Made by a program: the position numbers and the translations under genes. Below are positions 1 through 8,427 of a stretch of DNA of 64,000 bases, one piece after another. The notes under the pieces were generated by a model. That model was not told where the DNA came from and searched no databases. It saw only the letters and a list, made by a program, of their open reading frames with translations. Positions within the stretch are counted from its first letter, which is position 1. The number at the start of each line of letters is the position of its first letter. The stretch is from Providencia huaxiensis (GTDB lineage Bacteria > Pseudomonadota > Gammaproteobacteria > Enterobacterales > Enterobacteriaceae), in assembly GCF_002843235.3 (NCBI RefSeq), contig NZ_CP031123.2, forward strand, positions 1,426,001-1,490,000. The letters run 5' to 3'.

Positions 1-945
1 TTCTTTGTTCTTCGCCTGCGTCAAAAAATCCAGCAACGCATATTGTTTAAAGCGGATCACCTCAACACCTAGCATGTCATTAATTGATTTCATGCTTTCC
101 ATCAACGGTAATAACTCATTGAACCAAAACACCATTGCGGCTTTTTCAACATCACCAAGGCTACCCGAGCCTTGCGGGATGATCCCCATCAGTTGCGGTG
201 GTATCCGGTGCATGGCCAACAAATCATCGCGAGTGGTGTCCTTGATACCGACAAACTCATCTTTAGCGCTGATTTGGGAGAAAGGTAAAATTTGAATCCC
301 ATCCTTGCCACCATTGGCGGCATAAACAAAGATATTTTTAAATGCCTTACCTTTACGGGCTTCGGTGAGTGATTTCTTTAATGACTCAACAGCCTTGTCG
401 TCAGCCAAAGCCGCGGAAAGATACACCATCACACCGGCGTGACTGCCATTTTCATAATAGTTGGTCCGAAATAGGGTGGCTGAATGATTCAAGTTAGCGG
501 AAATAAGTCCGGCCAAATAATCGGGAGTGCCATATATCTCTTGGTGAATACACGGGTTTTTCAAATGAATCACGCTATTTTTGCGGAACTCGTAGGCATC
601 TTGGTAATTCTTCACTTGCCAGTATTGTCCCTCATTCACACCGGCACGGGTGTACTTAGCCAAGGAGGGTTTAAGCGTTAACATATCACCGAGCCAGTTA
701 ATACGTTTTTCAAGGTATCCATTACCAAAAACCACAAAATCCTGCGCTAAGGTAGTGAAATCAGGGCGTGATAAATACGGTGTTGGTTTAAAACAACTGG
801 TGATCACATTACGTTTAAACACTAGCGGTGATTGATGGTAGGCAGCTGACGAGGTAAACGAACGCGCAATACCAGTAAAATCAATTGGAGTTTCATACCA
901 GCGGCCATTATGGTTGCACTCCATGCAGTCCAGCAAATCACCAAT
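1..945 (-). pseudogene. Q: P2-like portal vertex protein (gpQ), 5'-truncated, 3' end outside window
   Basis: Reading the minus strand from about 945 down to 1 gives a continuous frame typical of the P2 gpQ portal, the dodecameric ring at the head vertex through which DNA is packaged. Recognisable stretches include NGRWYETPIDFTGIARSF, FVVFGNGYLEKR and RIPPQLMGIIPQGSGSLGDV. Homology starts abruptly at GDLLDCMEC, about 40 residues into a normal gpQ (about 344 aa). The frame is closed by a TAA at 982-984 with no proper start; the first in-frame ATG is at 924. The lost N-terminus is replaced by the start of gene D on the opposite strand, so the gene is most likely dead. Its C-terminus lies beyond the window edge. 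Confidence 0.88.
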
Positions 946-2058
946 GCCAGAGACAATTTTACGGATTGGGCAGAGGGGAATTTAGTCAAAGTTCCTGCCT
1001 TTGATTTAACGGTCGGTGGCGTGCAGCTGCTCGGCGTCAATGACCGGCTGATGTCATTAACATTAACGGATAATCGGGGTTTTGAGGCTGACACACTAGA
1101 ACTTACTATCGATGATACCGATGGCAAAATTGCGTTACCGGCGCGTGGGACTGAGATTTCCGTCTCCCTTGGCTGGCAGGGGGAAGCCTTAATACATAAA
1201 GGGGTGTATACCGTTGATGAAATTAGCCATTCAGGCCCACCCGACCAAATCACGGTAACTGCCCGTAGCGCGGACTTTCGGCAAGACTTTAACGTCAAAC
1301 GGGAATACAGCTGGCACGATATCAAAGTCCCTGATGTGGTGAGTGCAATAGCGGGGCGTTATAACCTAAAACCCGCAGTGAGCAAACAATTGATGCACAT
1401 TGAAATTGACCACGCTGACCAGACCAACGAAAGCGATATTAGCTTTTTAACGCGCATGGCTGAAATGCTCGGCGCGATAGCCACCATTAAAAATGGCAGT
1501 CTGTTATTTATCGTGCCTAATCAGGGAGTCACGCAAAGCGGCAAGCCATTGCCGGTGATAACCATTATGCGGGAAAGTGGGGATAGGCATTATTTCAGGT
1601 TAGCAGACCGTCAAGCGTACACCGGCGTACAAGCTTATTGGTTAGATTTGAACTACGGCAAACAAAAGAAAACCAGTCTAAAACGCAAGCAAAAGCCCAA
1701 AAAAGAGAAGTCGAGCAAAAAAGAGGGCGATTATATCGAGGGTGCCGAGGGTAACGTTTTTGTGATGCGACAAACCTTTAAAAACGAGCAATCCGCTAAA
1801 CGTGCCGCCGCGGCCAAGTGGTCAAAATTACAAAGGGGCGTAGCAGAATTTAATATTACGTTGGCCGAGGGGCGCGCAGACCTTTACCCTGAAATGCCCG
1901 TCACGGTAACAGGCTTTAAACCGACTATTGATAGTCACCAGTGGGTGATTAGCCGAGTGTCACACACCATTGATGGGAACGGGTTTATCACCCATTTGGA
2001 ACTGGAAATAAAAATCAAAGATATTGATATGACGGATGACGAGCAAAACGAAACATAA
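910..2058 (+). CDS. D: P2-like late control / tail hub protein gpD (N-terminus possibly recombinant)
   Basis: A 382-residue protein of the P2 gpD family, the tail protein that forms the hub between tube and spike and is needed for tail completion. Characteristic stretches are SLTLTDNRGFEADTLELTID near residue 50 and SDISFLTRMAEMLGA in the middle, followed by a Lys-rich linker (about residues 252-275) and the usual C-terminal IKIKDID. The first dozen or so residues are not typical of gpD and overlap the antisense truncated portal gene. No convincing Shine-Dalgarno precedes ATG 910. The natural D start was therefore probably removed by the deletion that joined Q to D. The rest of the protein looks intact. 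Confidence 0.88.
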   Translation: MVALHAVQQITNARDNFTDWAEGNLVKVPAFDLTVGGVQLLGVNDRLMSLTLTDNRGFEADTLELTIDDTDGKIALPARGTEISVSLGWQGEALIHKGVYTVDEISHSGPPDQITVTARSADFRQDFNVKREYSWHDIKVPDVVSAIAGRYNLKPAVSKQLMHIEIDHADQTNESDISFLTRMAEMLGAIATIKNGSLLFIVPNQGVTQSGKPLPVITIMRESGDRHYFRLADRQAYTGVQAYWLDLNYGKQKKTSLKRKQKPKKEKSSKKEGDYIEGAEGNVFVMRQTFKNEQSAKRAAAAKWSKLQRGVAEFNITLAEGRADLYPEMPVTVTGFKPTIDSHQWVISRVSHTIDGNGFITHLELEIKIKDIDMTDDEQNET

Positions 2059-2103
2059 TTGATTATAATAACGTCAGGCATACCCATAACCCAAGGTTAT
2101 AAA

Positions 2104-2352
2104 ATGGCGTTCAATTGTCCAAAGTGTGGCGCTGTGACTTATACCAAAACCAGTAAATCCATGAGTAGTGAAACCCGTAGAAGTTACCACCAATGTCAAA
2201 ATATTTTGTGTGGTTGCTCTTTTACGACAATAACCTCAGTGGAAATTTATCTAACAAAGACAATCCCACAAGAGTTGCCAGAATGCTTTGAAATCCCGAT
2301 GGATGAGCTACCGAGATCACATAGGGGAGAGAAACAGGTGGAGATGTTTTGA
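2104..2352 (+). CDS. ogr: Ogr/Delta-type late gene activator
   Basis: An 82-residue zinc-finger transcription activator of the P2 Ogr / P4 Delta family, which recruits RNA polymerase to P2 late promoters. Starting at ATG 2104 the protein begins MAFNCPKCGAVTYTKTS and carries the family four-cysteine pattern (CPKC then CQNILCGC). A longer frame from 2059 has no family-like extension, so 2104 is preferred. As in P2 it directly follows D. With the late operons deleted in this remnant its only nearby targets would be vestigial, although it could still serve a co-infecting P2-like or satellite phage. Confidence 0.9.
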   Translation: MAFNCPKCGAVTYTKTSKSMSSETRRSYHQCQNILCGCSFTTITSVEIYLTKTIPQELPECFEIPMDELPRSHRGEKQVEMF

Positions 2353-2356
2353 TATA

Positions 2357-3640
2357 TTATATTGAATGATTAAAATTTCTTTCGAGCCAAAGGTCGAAGA
2401 GCCCTAAACTATTCTCTGCTATAACATATTTACCATTAGGTAATATCGCAGTAATTAATTTATCGGAATGCAACGACAAAACATGACCATCAAATGAAAC
2501 GAAAGTAGTTGAAATAATTTCATCGATACACTTATCCATATCTCCAAAGTCTTGTTTGACGAATGTTATAAAGTTAGGTTCAGTGACAGATATATCGCTT
2601 TTAATTAGATGTTGAAATATGGAATATACTGAGGATGTCACTTCAACTGGTTCCCATTTTTTTGATACTAGTCTTGATTCCAGAGTATCTTTTGAGAGTG
2701 TAGAATAATTAAATATCCAGCCACCTTTACCTTCTTTTATTATTGGCTTCGCGCCCAAAAACTCATTTAAATTTTCTACATTCAAGTCATCCCCCCAAGG
2801 CATACCTATATCAAACTCTAGTGATAATTTTGTCCAAATAAATTCAAGCATAAGTAATACAGGATTTGCCTTGCTTGATGTCATGAAATCCCAGTACCCA
2901 TCACGCATAGGAGATGAGTATGGTCTACCATTATTTTTAACTAAGGAGTATTCCCCACAGATAATTAGCTGTGGGAAAGATGGAACACCATATCCTTCGC
3001 ATTGTTCTTTTTCTGATATAAAATTTACAAGTCCTTCTCGTAAAGAAAACTCTGAAGAAAAACCATCATACCCAAGAACAATTTTAACAGGCATTAATTG
3101 CTCCATAAAAATAGAGGTATAGATCATCTCATTCTCTGGAGTAAGAGTTTCTCTACAATGATAAGGCGGTGCTGTGATTCCCGTTATCTGAGAAAAAGTT
3201 TTATATGACGGGGATAAGTCTACTTTCCTGCTTTTATCCTCAGTTCCTTCAAAAAGATATTTAAAGTAACTGTCCGAAATTTGTTTTAATTTATAAAATG
3301 AGTTAATGAGATCTTTTGAATATAAATTTTTCTTTACTTCAAACACAACGAGCACATTTTTCACATGCCATTTGTAAGAGCTAGTATATGGGATTTTTTC
3401 ACCTTCACCACGAACTAGCATACAATCTATTTGCCCAGATAGTAATTCCTCACCATCAGTTATAAATCCTTCTACGATTTGTAGCTGAAGTTGCTGTGGG
3501 ATTGCTCGACTCAATATGTCTTTTGATAATCCTTCATACATATCACCAATCGTTGGCCCATGACTTAATTCATACGCATCTAATTTGGCTTTTTCTTCAT
3601 TTTTGAAAGCTTGTAACAGCTCGGAAATATTTTTTATCAT
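2357..3640 (-). CDS. DUF6602-type protein with PD-(D/E)XK-like signature
   Basis: A 427-residue protein resembling DUF6602 proteins in its N-terminal half (GPTIGDMYEGLSKDIL, then SGQIDCMLVRGEGEKIPY). A conserved Asp in the GQIDCML strand followed by VVFEVKKNLYSK (residues about 98-109) has the D...ExK layout of restriction-endonuclease-fold nucleases; assigning nuclease activity is an inference. The C-terminal half (residues 200-427) is not recognised. Codon usage is strongly AT-biased compared with the P2 genes before it. It converges with ogr (4 bp apart) and diverges from the ATPase gene at 3951 across a 310-bp AT-rich gap. The pair reads as accessory cargo beside a prophage, so a defence role is plausible but unproven. 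Confidence 0.6.
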   Translation of the reverse strand: MIKNISELLQAFKNEEKAKLDAYELSHGPTIGDMYEGLSKDILSRAIPQQLQLQIVEGFITDGEELLSGQIDCMLVRGEGEKIPYTSSYKWHVKNVLVVFEVKKNLYSKDLINSFYKLKQISDSYFKYLFEGTEDKSRKVDLSPSYKTFSQITGITAPPYHCRETLTPENEMIYTSIFMEQLMPVKIVLGYDGFSSEFSLREGLVNFISEKEQCEGYGVPSFPQLIICGEYSLVKNNGRPYSSPMRDGYWDFMTSSKANPVLLMLEFIWTKLSLEFDIGMPWGDDLNVENLNEFLGAKPIIKEGKGGWIFNYSTLSKDTLESRLVSKKWEPVEVTSSVYSIFQHLIKSDISVTEPNFITFVKQDFGDMDKCIDEIISTTFVSFDGHVLSLHSDKLITAILPNGKYVIAENSLGLFDLWLERNFNHSI

Positions 3641-3950
3641 TTTTTCTATCTTAATTAAAGTATATGGATTCTATAGTTTAACAGGGAATAAATTTCATTA
3701 ATATTGTTGATTCCATGTTTAAAGTTGAATAACCACTAATAGTAAATGTTTGTTATTATAACGATATGGTTTAATTTATAATGGTTAACTTTTTTGTTTT
3801 AGATATTAAGAATATATTCGAAAAAAATTAAAATGTGAACTGAGTTAATAAATATAAAAATAAAGGTAAAAATTAATGAAATTAAATTGATAAAAAAAAC
3901 CTTAGAGTTATATTTATGGATCAATCAGGTACCTTAAATAAGGATTAAGC
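3641..3950. promoter_or_regulatory. AT-rich divergent intergenic region of the candidate defence pair
   Basis: This 310-bp gap separates the divergent starts of the DUF6602-type gene and the ATPase gene. It is extremely AT-rich with many TATAAT-like hexamers, so no single promoter can be singled out. A clear Shine-Dalgarno (AAGGA at about 3940) precedes the ATPase ATG. No ORF or RNA gene is seen in it. Confidence 0.4.
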
Positions 3951-5411
3951 ATGTTTATAGATTCAGTGACGATTAAAAATTTCAAAGGCTATCATGGAAC
4001 TCATGATATTGAATTTAATACTCCCAATGGAGTGGAAGGTAGTGGGCTTAATATTTTTGTTGGCGAAAATAACTCAGGTAAGTCGACTATTTTTGAAATA
4101 CTTGATCTGGTAAAAGAAAGTACTAAAAAAGATCCCTCCTTACTAATTAACAAATCAGATCCTGCAGTGATTTTTGATGATTTTTCTGTCGAAGTTACAT
4201 TCACGGGTAATATTTCAGCTAGCATTAATGCACACGTACAACAAAATAAAATAACTTCATTTATGAATGCGATATATAGAGATAATAATGGACGGGAATA
4301 TTTCAAAGTTAAAAGGTCTTGGGATAAAAATTCTCCTGATGACATAAAGAAAATAAATTTTTGGGGTGAAGTAGAACAAATCTACTCTAACCCTGCAGGA
4401 ATAGATGCGCCATTCAAAAAGTTTTATGACAATAATTTTATATGGGCAGACACAAATCCTAGTGATGAATCTAAGTTTGGTGCATCGACAATCTGTGGTT
4501 CTCTCTTAAAAGAAATAGCTCTTGGGCATGTCAATACACCAGAATATCAGAGATTTCAAGCTAGTTACCAAAATCTTTTTAATAATCCAACATCTAACTT
4601 GAGAAATAAAATATCTCAGATAGAAACTAAAATTCAGGATGTTTTTTCATCTCAATTTGGTGCGGCAAATATTTCATTTTCATTCGAAGAATTACAAATA
4701 GAGAGTTTTTTTAAAACTGCAAGTATCATTATTGATGATGGCGTTTCTGTTCCTATGAGTGAGAAAGGTCATGGAATGCAAAGAGCTGTGGCTCTATCTT
4801 TATTACAAGTTTATGCTGATCTAACCTCTAACGTGGCAAATGCCCCAGTGTATAAACCCTTTTATTTGTTCATTGATGAACCTGAGATATGTTTACATCC
4901 AACAGGACAAAAAAAATTATTGGATGCGTTGATGACCATTTCAAAAACGAAACAAATATTTATTTCTACTCACTCTCCTTTTATGCTTTCTTCCCCGTAT
5001 TTAAGGAATGCGGGTCTTTTTATTTTCAAGAAAACAGATAATAAGAATACAATCACTCCTGCTACAACATCACCAATGTTTCCATGGAGTCCATCTTGGG
5101 GTGAAATTAGTTATAGAGCGTATGACTTGCCTACTGTTGATTTGCATAATGAACTATATGGATATTTACAAGAAAAAAATACATTAAAAAGTATTTCTGA
5201 AGTTGAACAGTGGCTAAATACTAATCATATTGCATTTAGTAAGCTATGGACGAAGGAAAGAAATGGGAACCCACAATCACCACAACCCTCAACATTACAG
5301 TCATTTATTCGGAATCATATTCACCACCCTGAAAATGTTACGATGCAAGCCAATAGGTATACTGAGTCGGAATTGAAACAATCTATTGATGAAATGATCA
5401 ATCTTCTTTGA
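3951..5411 (+). CDS. OLD-like AAA/ABC ATPase with C-terminal HEPN-like motif
   Basis: A 486-residue ATPase of the OLD/AAA_15-AAA_21 type. The N-terminus MFIDSVTIKNFKGYHG is the usual first strand; Walker A is GENNSGKST (about residues 38-46); the ABC-signature-like segment MSEKGHGMQRAVALSLLQ and Walker B FLFIDEPEICLHP-like segment with the switch STHSPFML follow. There is no Toprim domain as in true OLD nucleases. The C-terminal approximately 110 residues contain HNELYGYLQEK and IRNHIHHPEN, where R454-N-x-x-x-H459 fits the RX4-6H catalytic pattern of HEPN ribonucleases. ATPase-HEPN fusions such as PrrC/RloC-type proteins are anti-phage effectors, so a role in defence with the divergent neighbour is inferred. 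The HEPN assignment rests on the motif only. Confidence 0.65.
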   Translation: MFIDSVTIKNFKGYHGTHDIEFNTPNGVEGSGLNIFVGENNSGKSTIFEILDLVKESTKKDPSLLINKSDPAVIFDDFSVEVTFTGNISASINAHVQQNKITSFMNAIYRDNNGREYFKVKRSWDKNSPDDIKKINFWGEVEQIYSNPAGIDAPFKKFYDNNFIWADTNPSDESKFGASTICGSLLKEIALGHVNTPEYQRFQASYQNLFNNPTSNLRNKISQIETKIQDVFSSQFGAANISFSFEELQIESFFKTASIIIDDGVSVPMSEKGHGMQRAVALSLLQVYADLTSNVANAPVYKPFYLFIDEPEICLHPTGQKKLLDALMTISKTKQIFISTHSPFMLSSPYLRNAGLFIFKKTDNKNTITPATTSPMFPWSPSWGEISYRAYDLPTVDLHNELYGYLQEKNTLKSISEVEQWLNTNHIAFSKLWTKERNGNPQSPQPSTLQSFIRNHIHHPENVTMQANRYTESELKQSIDEMINLL

Positions 5412-5485
5412 GCAAGATATATTTTTCTCTGTTATCGTAACCTTGATTAAATAATCACTCCCACCCATTGAAAAATAAGCAAAAA

Positions 5486-5512
5486 CAAAGCCTCTTATCA
5501 AAAGAGGCTTTA
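5486..5512 (+). terminator. Hairpin terminator after the ATPase gene
   Basis: AAAGCCTCTT...AAGAGGCTTT forms a strong stem with a short ATCA loop about 75 bp after the ATPase stop. The following T-run is weak (TTTATAA), so it is probably a terminator rather than certainly one. Confidence 0.6.
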
Positions 5513-5682
5513 TAAGTGTGGTCAATATGTGGACATTGACTATTGACTAAATTCATTTAAATCAATTGGTTAAATCACTTTCAGAACGCCGCACTTAGCG
5601 CATTTGACTACCTGATCCATACAAGTACCAGAACCGCTGAATAGGTATAATTTACTTTATATTCAGTGTGTTGTAGTCAAGA
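5513..5682. other. Gene-free stretch, possible prophage/chromosome boundary
   Basis: No credible gene is seen. On the minus strand a short open stretch of about 29 codons (about 5571-5658) ends in VVKCAKCGVLKVI and a stop. It has a CxxC zinc-ribbon look but no start signal, so it may be the tail of a lost gene. The P2-like element must end somewhere in or before this region, but no attachment core could be identified without the other prophage end. Confidence 0.25.
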
Positions 5683-5707
5683 AGCACTCGGGGTGAGTGC
5701 CTTTTTT
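5683..5707 (+). terminator. Orphan intrinsic terminator
   Basis: GCACTC-GGGGT-GAGTGC followed by CTTTTTT is a textbook intrinsic terminator on the plus strand. No intact plus-strand gene precedes it closely, so it may originally have served a gene displaced by the prophage cargo. Confidence 0.6.
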
Positions 5708-5742
5708 ATATAACTATGGGTTATGACTAAAAATAAGCAGGT

Positions 5743-6288
5743 TTAAAAGCGAAATAAAAGTTTTTTTAAACTAAGTGTATTAAGAATAAGTTGGTTAAAT
5801 TCTTGAGCGTTGTGTCTATCGCCTGACATTTGGCCGCCAATTAAACATAAGTGAACCAATTTCCCGATTTTTTCGGCATATTCACGGGGAATAGAAAGCT
5901 GATTTAGTTTATTAATAACGAAGGACAAACGTTTTTCATCAACACGGTGTTGGTACTCTGCGACTAAAGAGTCGTTAAGTGCCCAAGCACGGATAGCTAT
6001 CTCTCTTAGTGGGTGTTTTTGAGAGGCAACATTAAGGTATCTTTTTAAAATATCATCAAGAGTATGCCCCATGTTAGCTTGTACTAACATCAGCTCTGTA
6101 TATTCTAGCTCCCAACGATAAAGCAGTGTGCGTACAAAGTCTTCGCGATTCTTAAAATGATGGTAAAAAGACCCTCGAGTTACATTTAATAGCCTAGCAA
6201 TATTTTCACTGGAAAAACGAGTATGTCCTTCAGTGTCTAATATTTTAAATCCCGCGTTGACCCAACATTCTCTAGTTAATTTTTTCAT
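5743..6288 (-). CDS. TetR/AcrR family regulator
   Basis: A 181-residue TetR-family repressor. The N-terminal helix-turn-helix covers about residues 10-55, with the recognition region FSSENIARLLNVTRGSFYHHFKNREDF typical of the family (quoted in part: NVTRGSFYHHFKNRE). The C-terminal helical ligand-binding domain is not assignable to a subclass. It is divergent from the DJ-1/PfpI gene with 85 bp between starts, and a perfect dyad lies in that gap, so it most likely represses itself and its neighbour. The inducer is unknown. Confidence 0.85.
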   Translation of the reverse strand: MKKLTRECWVNAGFKILDTEGHTRFSSENIARLLNVTRGSFYHHFKNREDFVRTLLYRWELEYTELMLVQANMGHTLDDILKRYLNVASQKHPLREIAIRAWALNDSLVAEYQHRVDEKRLSFVINKLNQLSIPREYAEKIGKLVHLCLIGGQMSGDRHNAQEFNQLILNTLSLKKLLFRF

Positions 6289-6294
6289 TGTTCA

Positions 6295-6309
6295 ATACAG
6301 ACTGTGTAT
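6295..6309. promoter_or_regulatory. Probable TetR operator
   Basis: ATACA-GACTG-TGTAT is a perfect 5+5 dyad six bases upstream of the TetR ATG, between the two divergent genes. This is the usual position for an autoregulatory TetR operator. Confidence 0.5.
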
Positions 6310-6373
6310 GGTGAAAACATTATTGTTACTGTTCAGCTCTAACTTGTCTTAATAAGAGTGTAAGGGAATTAAT

Positions 6374-6979
6374 ATGAAAGAAATAGCTATTATTGCTTTC
6401 GATGATTTTACAGATATCGATTTATTTTTGATGTGGGATATTTTGGGGCGTAATCAACAGGATTGGCGTGTGCGTATTTTAGGTGTGACACCAACAATTC
6501 GTTCGACGCATGGATTAACAATTACGGTCAATGGTGCAGTGAAAGATGCTAATACGGCTGATGCAGTTTTATTTAGTAGTGGCAAGATAGGAGTCCCAAA
6601 TATTTTAACTAATCCTAATTTTTTACCTGAATTACATTTGGACCCAAAGCATCAATATATTGGTTCTATTTGCGCAGGCGCATTTATTTTAGATGAGTTG
6701 GGGCTATTACCAGAACGCAAAGCAACGACACATCAAGATGCGCGTGAAGGCCTTATATCTCGAAAAATAACACCTATAGATCAACCGCTAGTGTGCCATG
6801 GAAAAATTGCAACCGCGGGAGGTTGTTTGTCTTCTGTATATCTTGTTGGCTGGCTGATAGAGTCTCTATTTGGCAAACAGAAGCGCAAAGAAACTTTGTA
6901 CCATGTTTTACCTGCTGGACAGCAACTAGAATTTGAAGATTTAATCCAATCAACACTAAACCAAAGTGAAATGTCATAA
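6374..6979 (+). CDS. DJ-1/PfpI family protein
   Basis: A 201-residue protein of the class-I glutamine amidotransferase-like DJ-1/PfpI superfamily. It begins MKEIAIIAFDDFTDIDLFL, typical of the first strand, and has the nucleophile elbow SICAGAFILDELGLL near residue 98-112 with the conserved cysteine. The later segment TAGGCLSSVYLVGWLIE matches the C-terminal part of isonitrile-hydratase/ThiJ-like members. There is no AraC-type DNA-binding domain. The substrate is unknown. Divergence from the TetR gene suggests control by that regulator. Confidence 0.8.
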   Translation: MKEIAIIAFDDFTDIDLFLMWDILGRNQQDWRVRILGVTPTIRSTHGLTITVNGAVKDANTADAVLFSSGKIGVPNILTNPNFLPELHLDPKHQYIGSICAGAFILDELGLLPERKATTHQDAREGLISRKITPIDQPLVCHGKIATAGGCLSSVYLVGWLIESLFGKQKRKETLYHVLPAGQQLEFEDLIQSTLNQSEMS

Positions 6980-6987
6980 ACTTTTTG

Positions 6988-7020
6988 AAGGTGGTACTCA
7001 AATGATACGCCACCTTTTAT
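6988..7020 (+). terminator. Intrinsic terminator after the DJ-1/PfpI gene
   Basis: AAGGTGGT and ACGCCACCTT form a stem with a short loop, followed by TTATTATT, 9 bp after the stop codon. Confidence 0.65.
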
Positions 7021-7420
7021 TATTGTAGCGAATGATTCTTACTGTATAACCCAAGTGTTTTCTTTATGTATCAATTAAATTCATTTCATTAACCAATGTT
7101 CAAACCTGCGCAACGATGATTCACTCCGCTCATAATGTGGGTACGTAAATACCCTAATATCATGATTTTTCACAAAAAATAATATTTATTTGTTTTCTGT
7201 CACATAATTAAAATAAGTCAAATTTATGATCATGAAAATCATTCACGTTCGAAATGAAATTAAGTCGCTTTCACTCAGTCAACAGCTCTGGCATAAATTA
7301 GATAACGCGAGCAAGTTAACGTATTTACAACATAAATATTGATGAATGAAAAACGAAAACTTCTAGAAAATCAAGAAGTAAATTTATTTTCTATCTTAGA
7401 ATTTAGGGTGTGGCGAGACG
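7021..7420 (+). promoter_or_regulatory. mesXD upstream region with MetR-type box at 7233-7245
   Basis: This 400-bp gap contains no gene. TGAAAATCATTCA at 7233-7245 matches exactly the MetR recognition pattern TGAANN(T/A)NNTTCA described in enterobacteria, about 175 bp upstream of mesX. A second half-similar stretch (TTCGAAATGAA) lies just downstream. This suggests homocysteine/MetR control of the methionine synthase pair. The promoter itself is not clear. Confidence 0.5.
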
Positions 7421-8398
7421 ATGAACAAAAATTTTACATTTACGATTAAAAGTAGTCTTTTTGATGAAAATTATAATCCTTCTGAAAATACACGTATAAC
7501 AACTAACTTTGCTAATTTAGCCAGAGGGAAAAATCGCCAAGAAAATTTGCGTAATACGCTTGTCATGATGAACAACCGTTTCAATACATTGGCCTATTGG
7601 GATAACCCTAAAAGTGACCGTTATTCAGTCGAGTTGGAAATTATTTCTGTCGAGATGAGTGTTGAAGGGAATGGTCATACTTTCCCCGTGATTGAAATAT
7701 TAAAAACCAATATTGTTGATCATAAATCGGGCGAGCGAACTGAGGGCATTGTTGGAAATAATTTTTCATCTTATGTGCGTGATTATGATTTCAGTGTTTT
7801 ATTGCTAGATCACAATAAAGACCAAGCCAACTTTAGTATCCCAGAAAACTTTGGTGACTTGCATGGGAATATCTTTAAATATTTTGTGAATTCGGACGAA
7901 TACAAAGCGCATTTTAGTAAGGCGCCAGTGATATGTTTAAGTGTATCAAATAAAGATATTTACCACCAAACTGGAAATACCCATCCTATATTGGGTATTG
8001 AATATCAGCAAAATGGAGCTTCATTAACGGATCAATATTTTAAAAAGATGGGGTTACAGGTTCGTTATTTCATGCCTAAAAATAGTGTTGCACCGTTGGC
8101 ATTTTATTTTACGGGAGACTTGCTGAGCGATTACAGCAATATTGAATTGATTAGCACAATCAGCACGATGGAAACATTCCAGAAGATTTATCGGCCAGAG
8201 ATTTACAATGCGAACTCTGTGGCGGGGCCATGTTACCAACCGAGTTTGACGAACCAAGACTATTCATTAACAAAAATTGTTTATGACCGCGAAGAACGTA
8301 GCCGATTGGCTATTGAGCAGGGGAAATATACAGAAGAACACTTTATTGAACCCTATAAGCATATTCTAGAGCAATGGTCTGCTAACTACGCGCTTTGA
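7421..8398 (+). CDS. mesX: MesX, DUF1852 putative oxygenase partner of MesD
   Basis: A 325-residue DUF1852 protein, beginning MNKNFTFTIKSSLFDENYNP, with no signal peptide or membrane segment. In bacteria that have it, this family is found next to a short folate-independent methionine synthase, MesD, and has been linked genetically to its activity; it is presumed to be an oxygenase that supplies or activates the methyl donor system. Here mesD follows 29 bp after the stop codon in the same orientation, which is the expected operon. The assignment rests on family resemblance and on this conserved pairing. Confidence 0.82.
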   Translation: MNKNFTFTIKSSLFDENYNPSENTRITTNFANLARGKNRQENLRNTLVMMNNRFNTLAYWDNPKSDRYSVELEIISVEMSVEGNGHTFPVIEILKTNIVDHKSGERTEGIVGNNFSSYVRDYDFSVLLLDHNKDQANFSIPENFGDLHGNIFKYFVNSDEYKAHFSKAPVICLSVSNKDIYHQTGNTHPILGIEYQQNGASLTDQYFKKMGLQVRYFMPKNSVAPLAFYFTGDLLSDYSNIELISTISTMETFQKIYRPEIYNANSVAGPCYQPSLTNQDYSLTKIVYDREERSRLAIEQGKYTEEHFIEPYKHILEQWSANYAL

Positions 8399-8427
8399 TT
8401 AATTATAAAAATTTAAGGTCAATTATT

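Noticed and set aside
822..1325. Minus-strand 167-residue frame across the Q-D junction
   Set aside because: It is antisense to gpD and in a different frame from the portal; its composition is shadow-like and it shows no family features.
5301..5525. Minus-strand 74-residue frame after the ATPase
   Set aside because: It overlaps the ATPase gene end and a terminator; there is no start signal or family resemblance.
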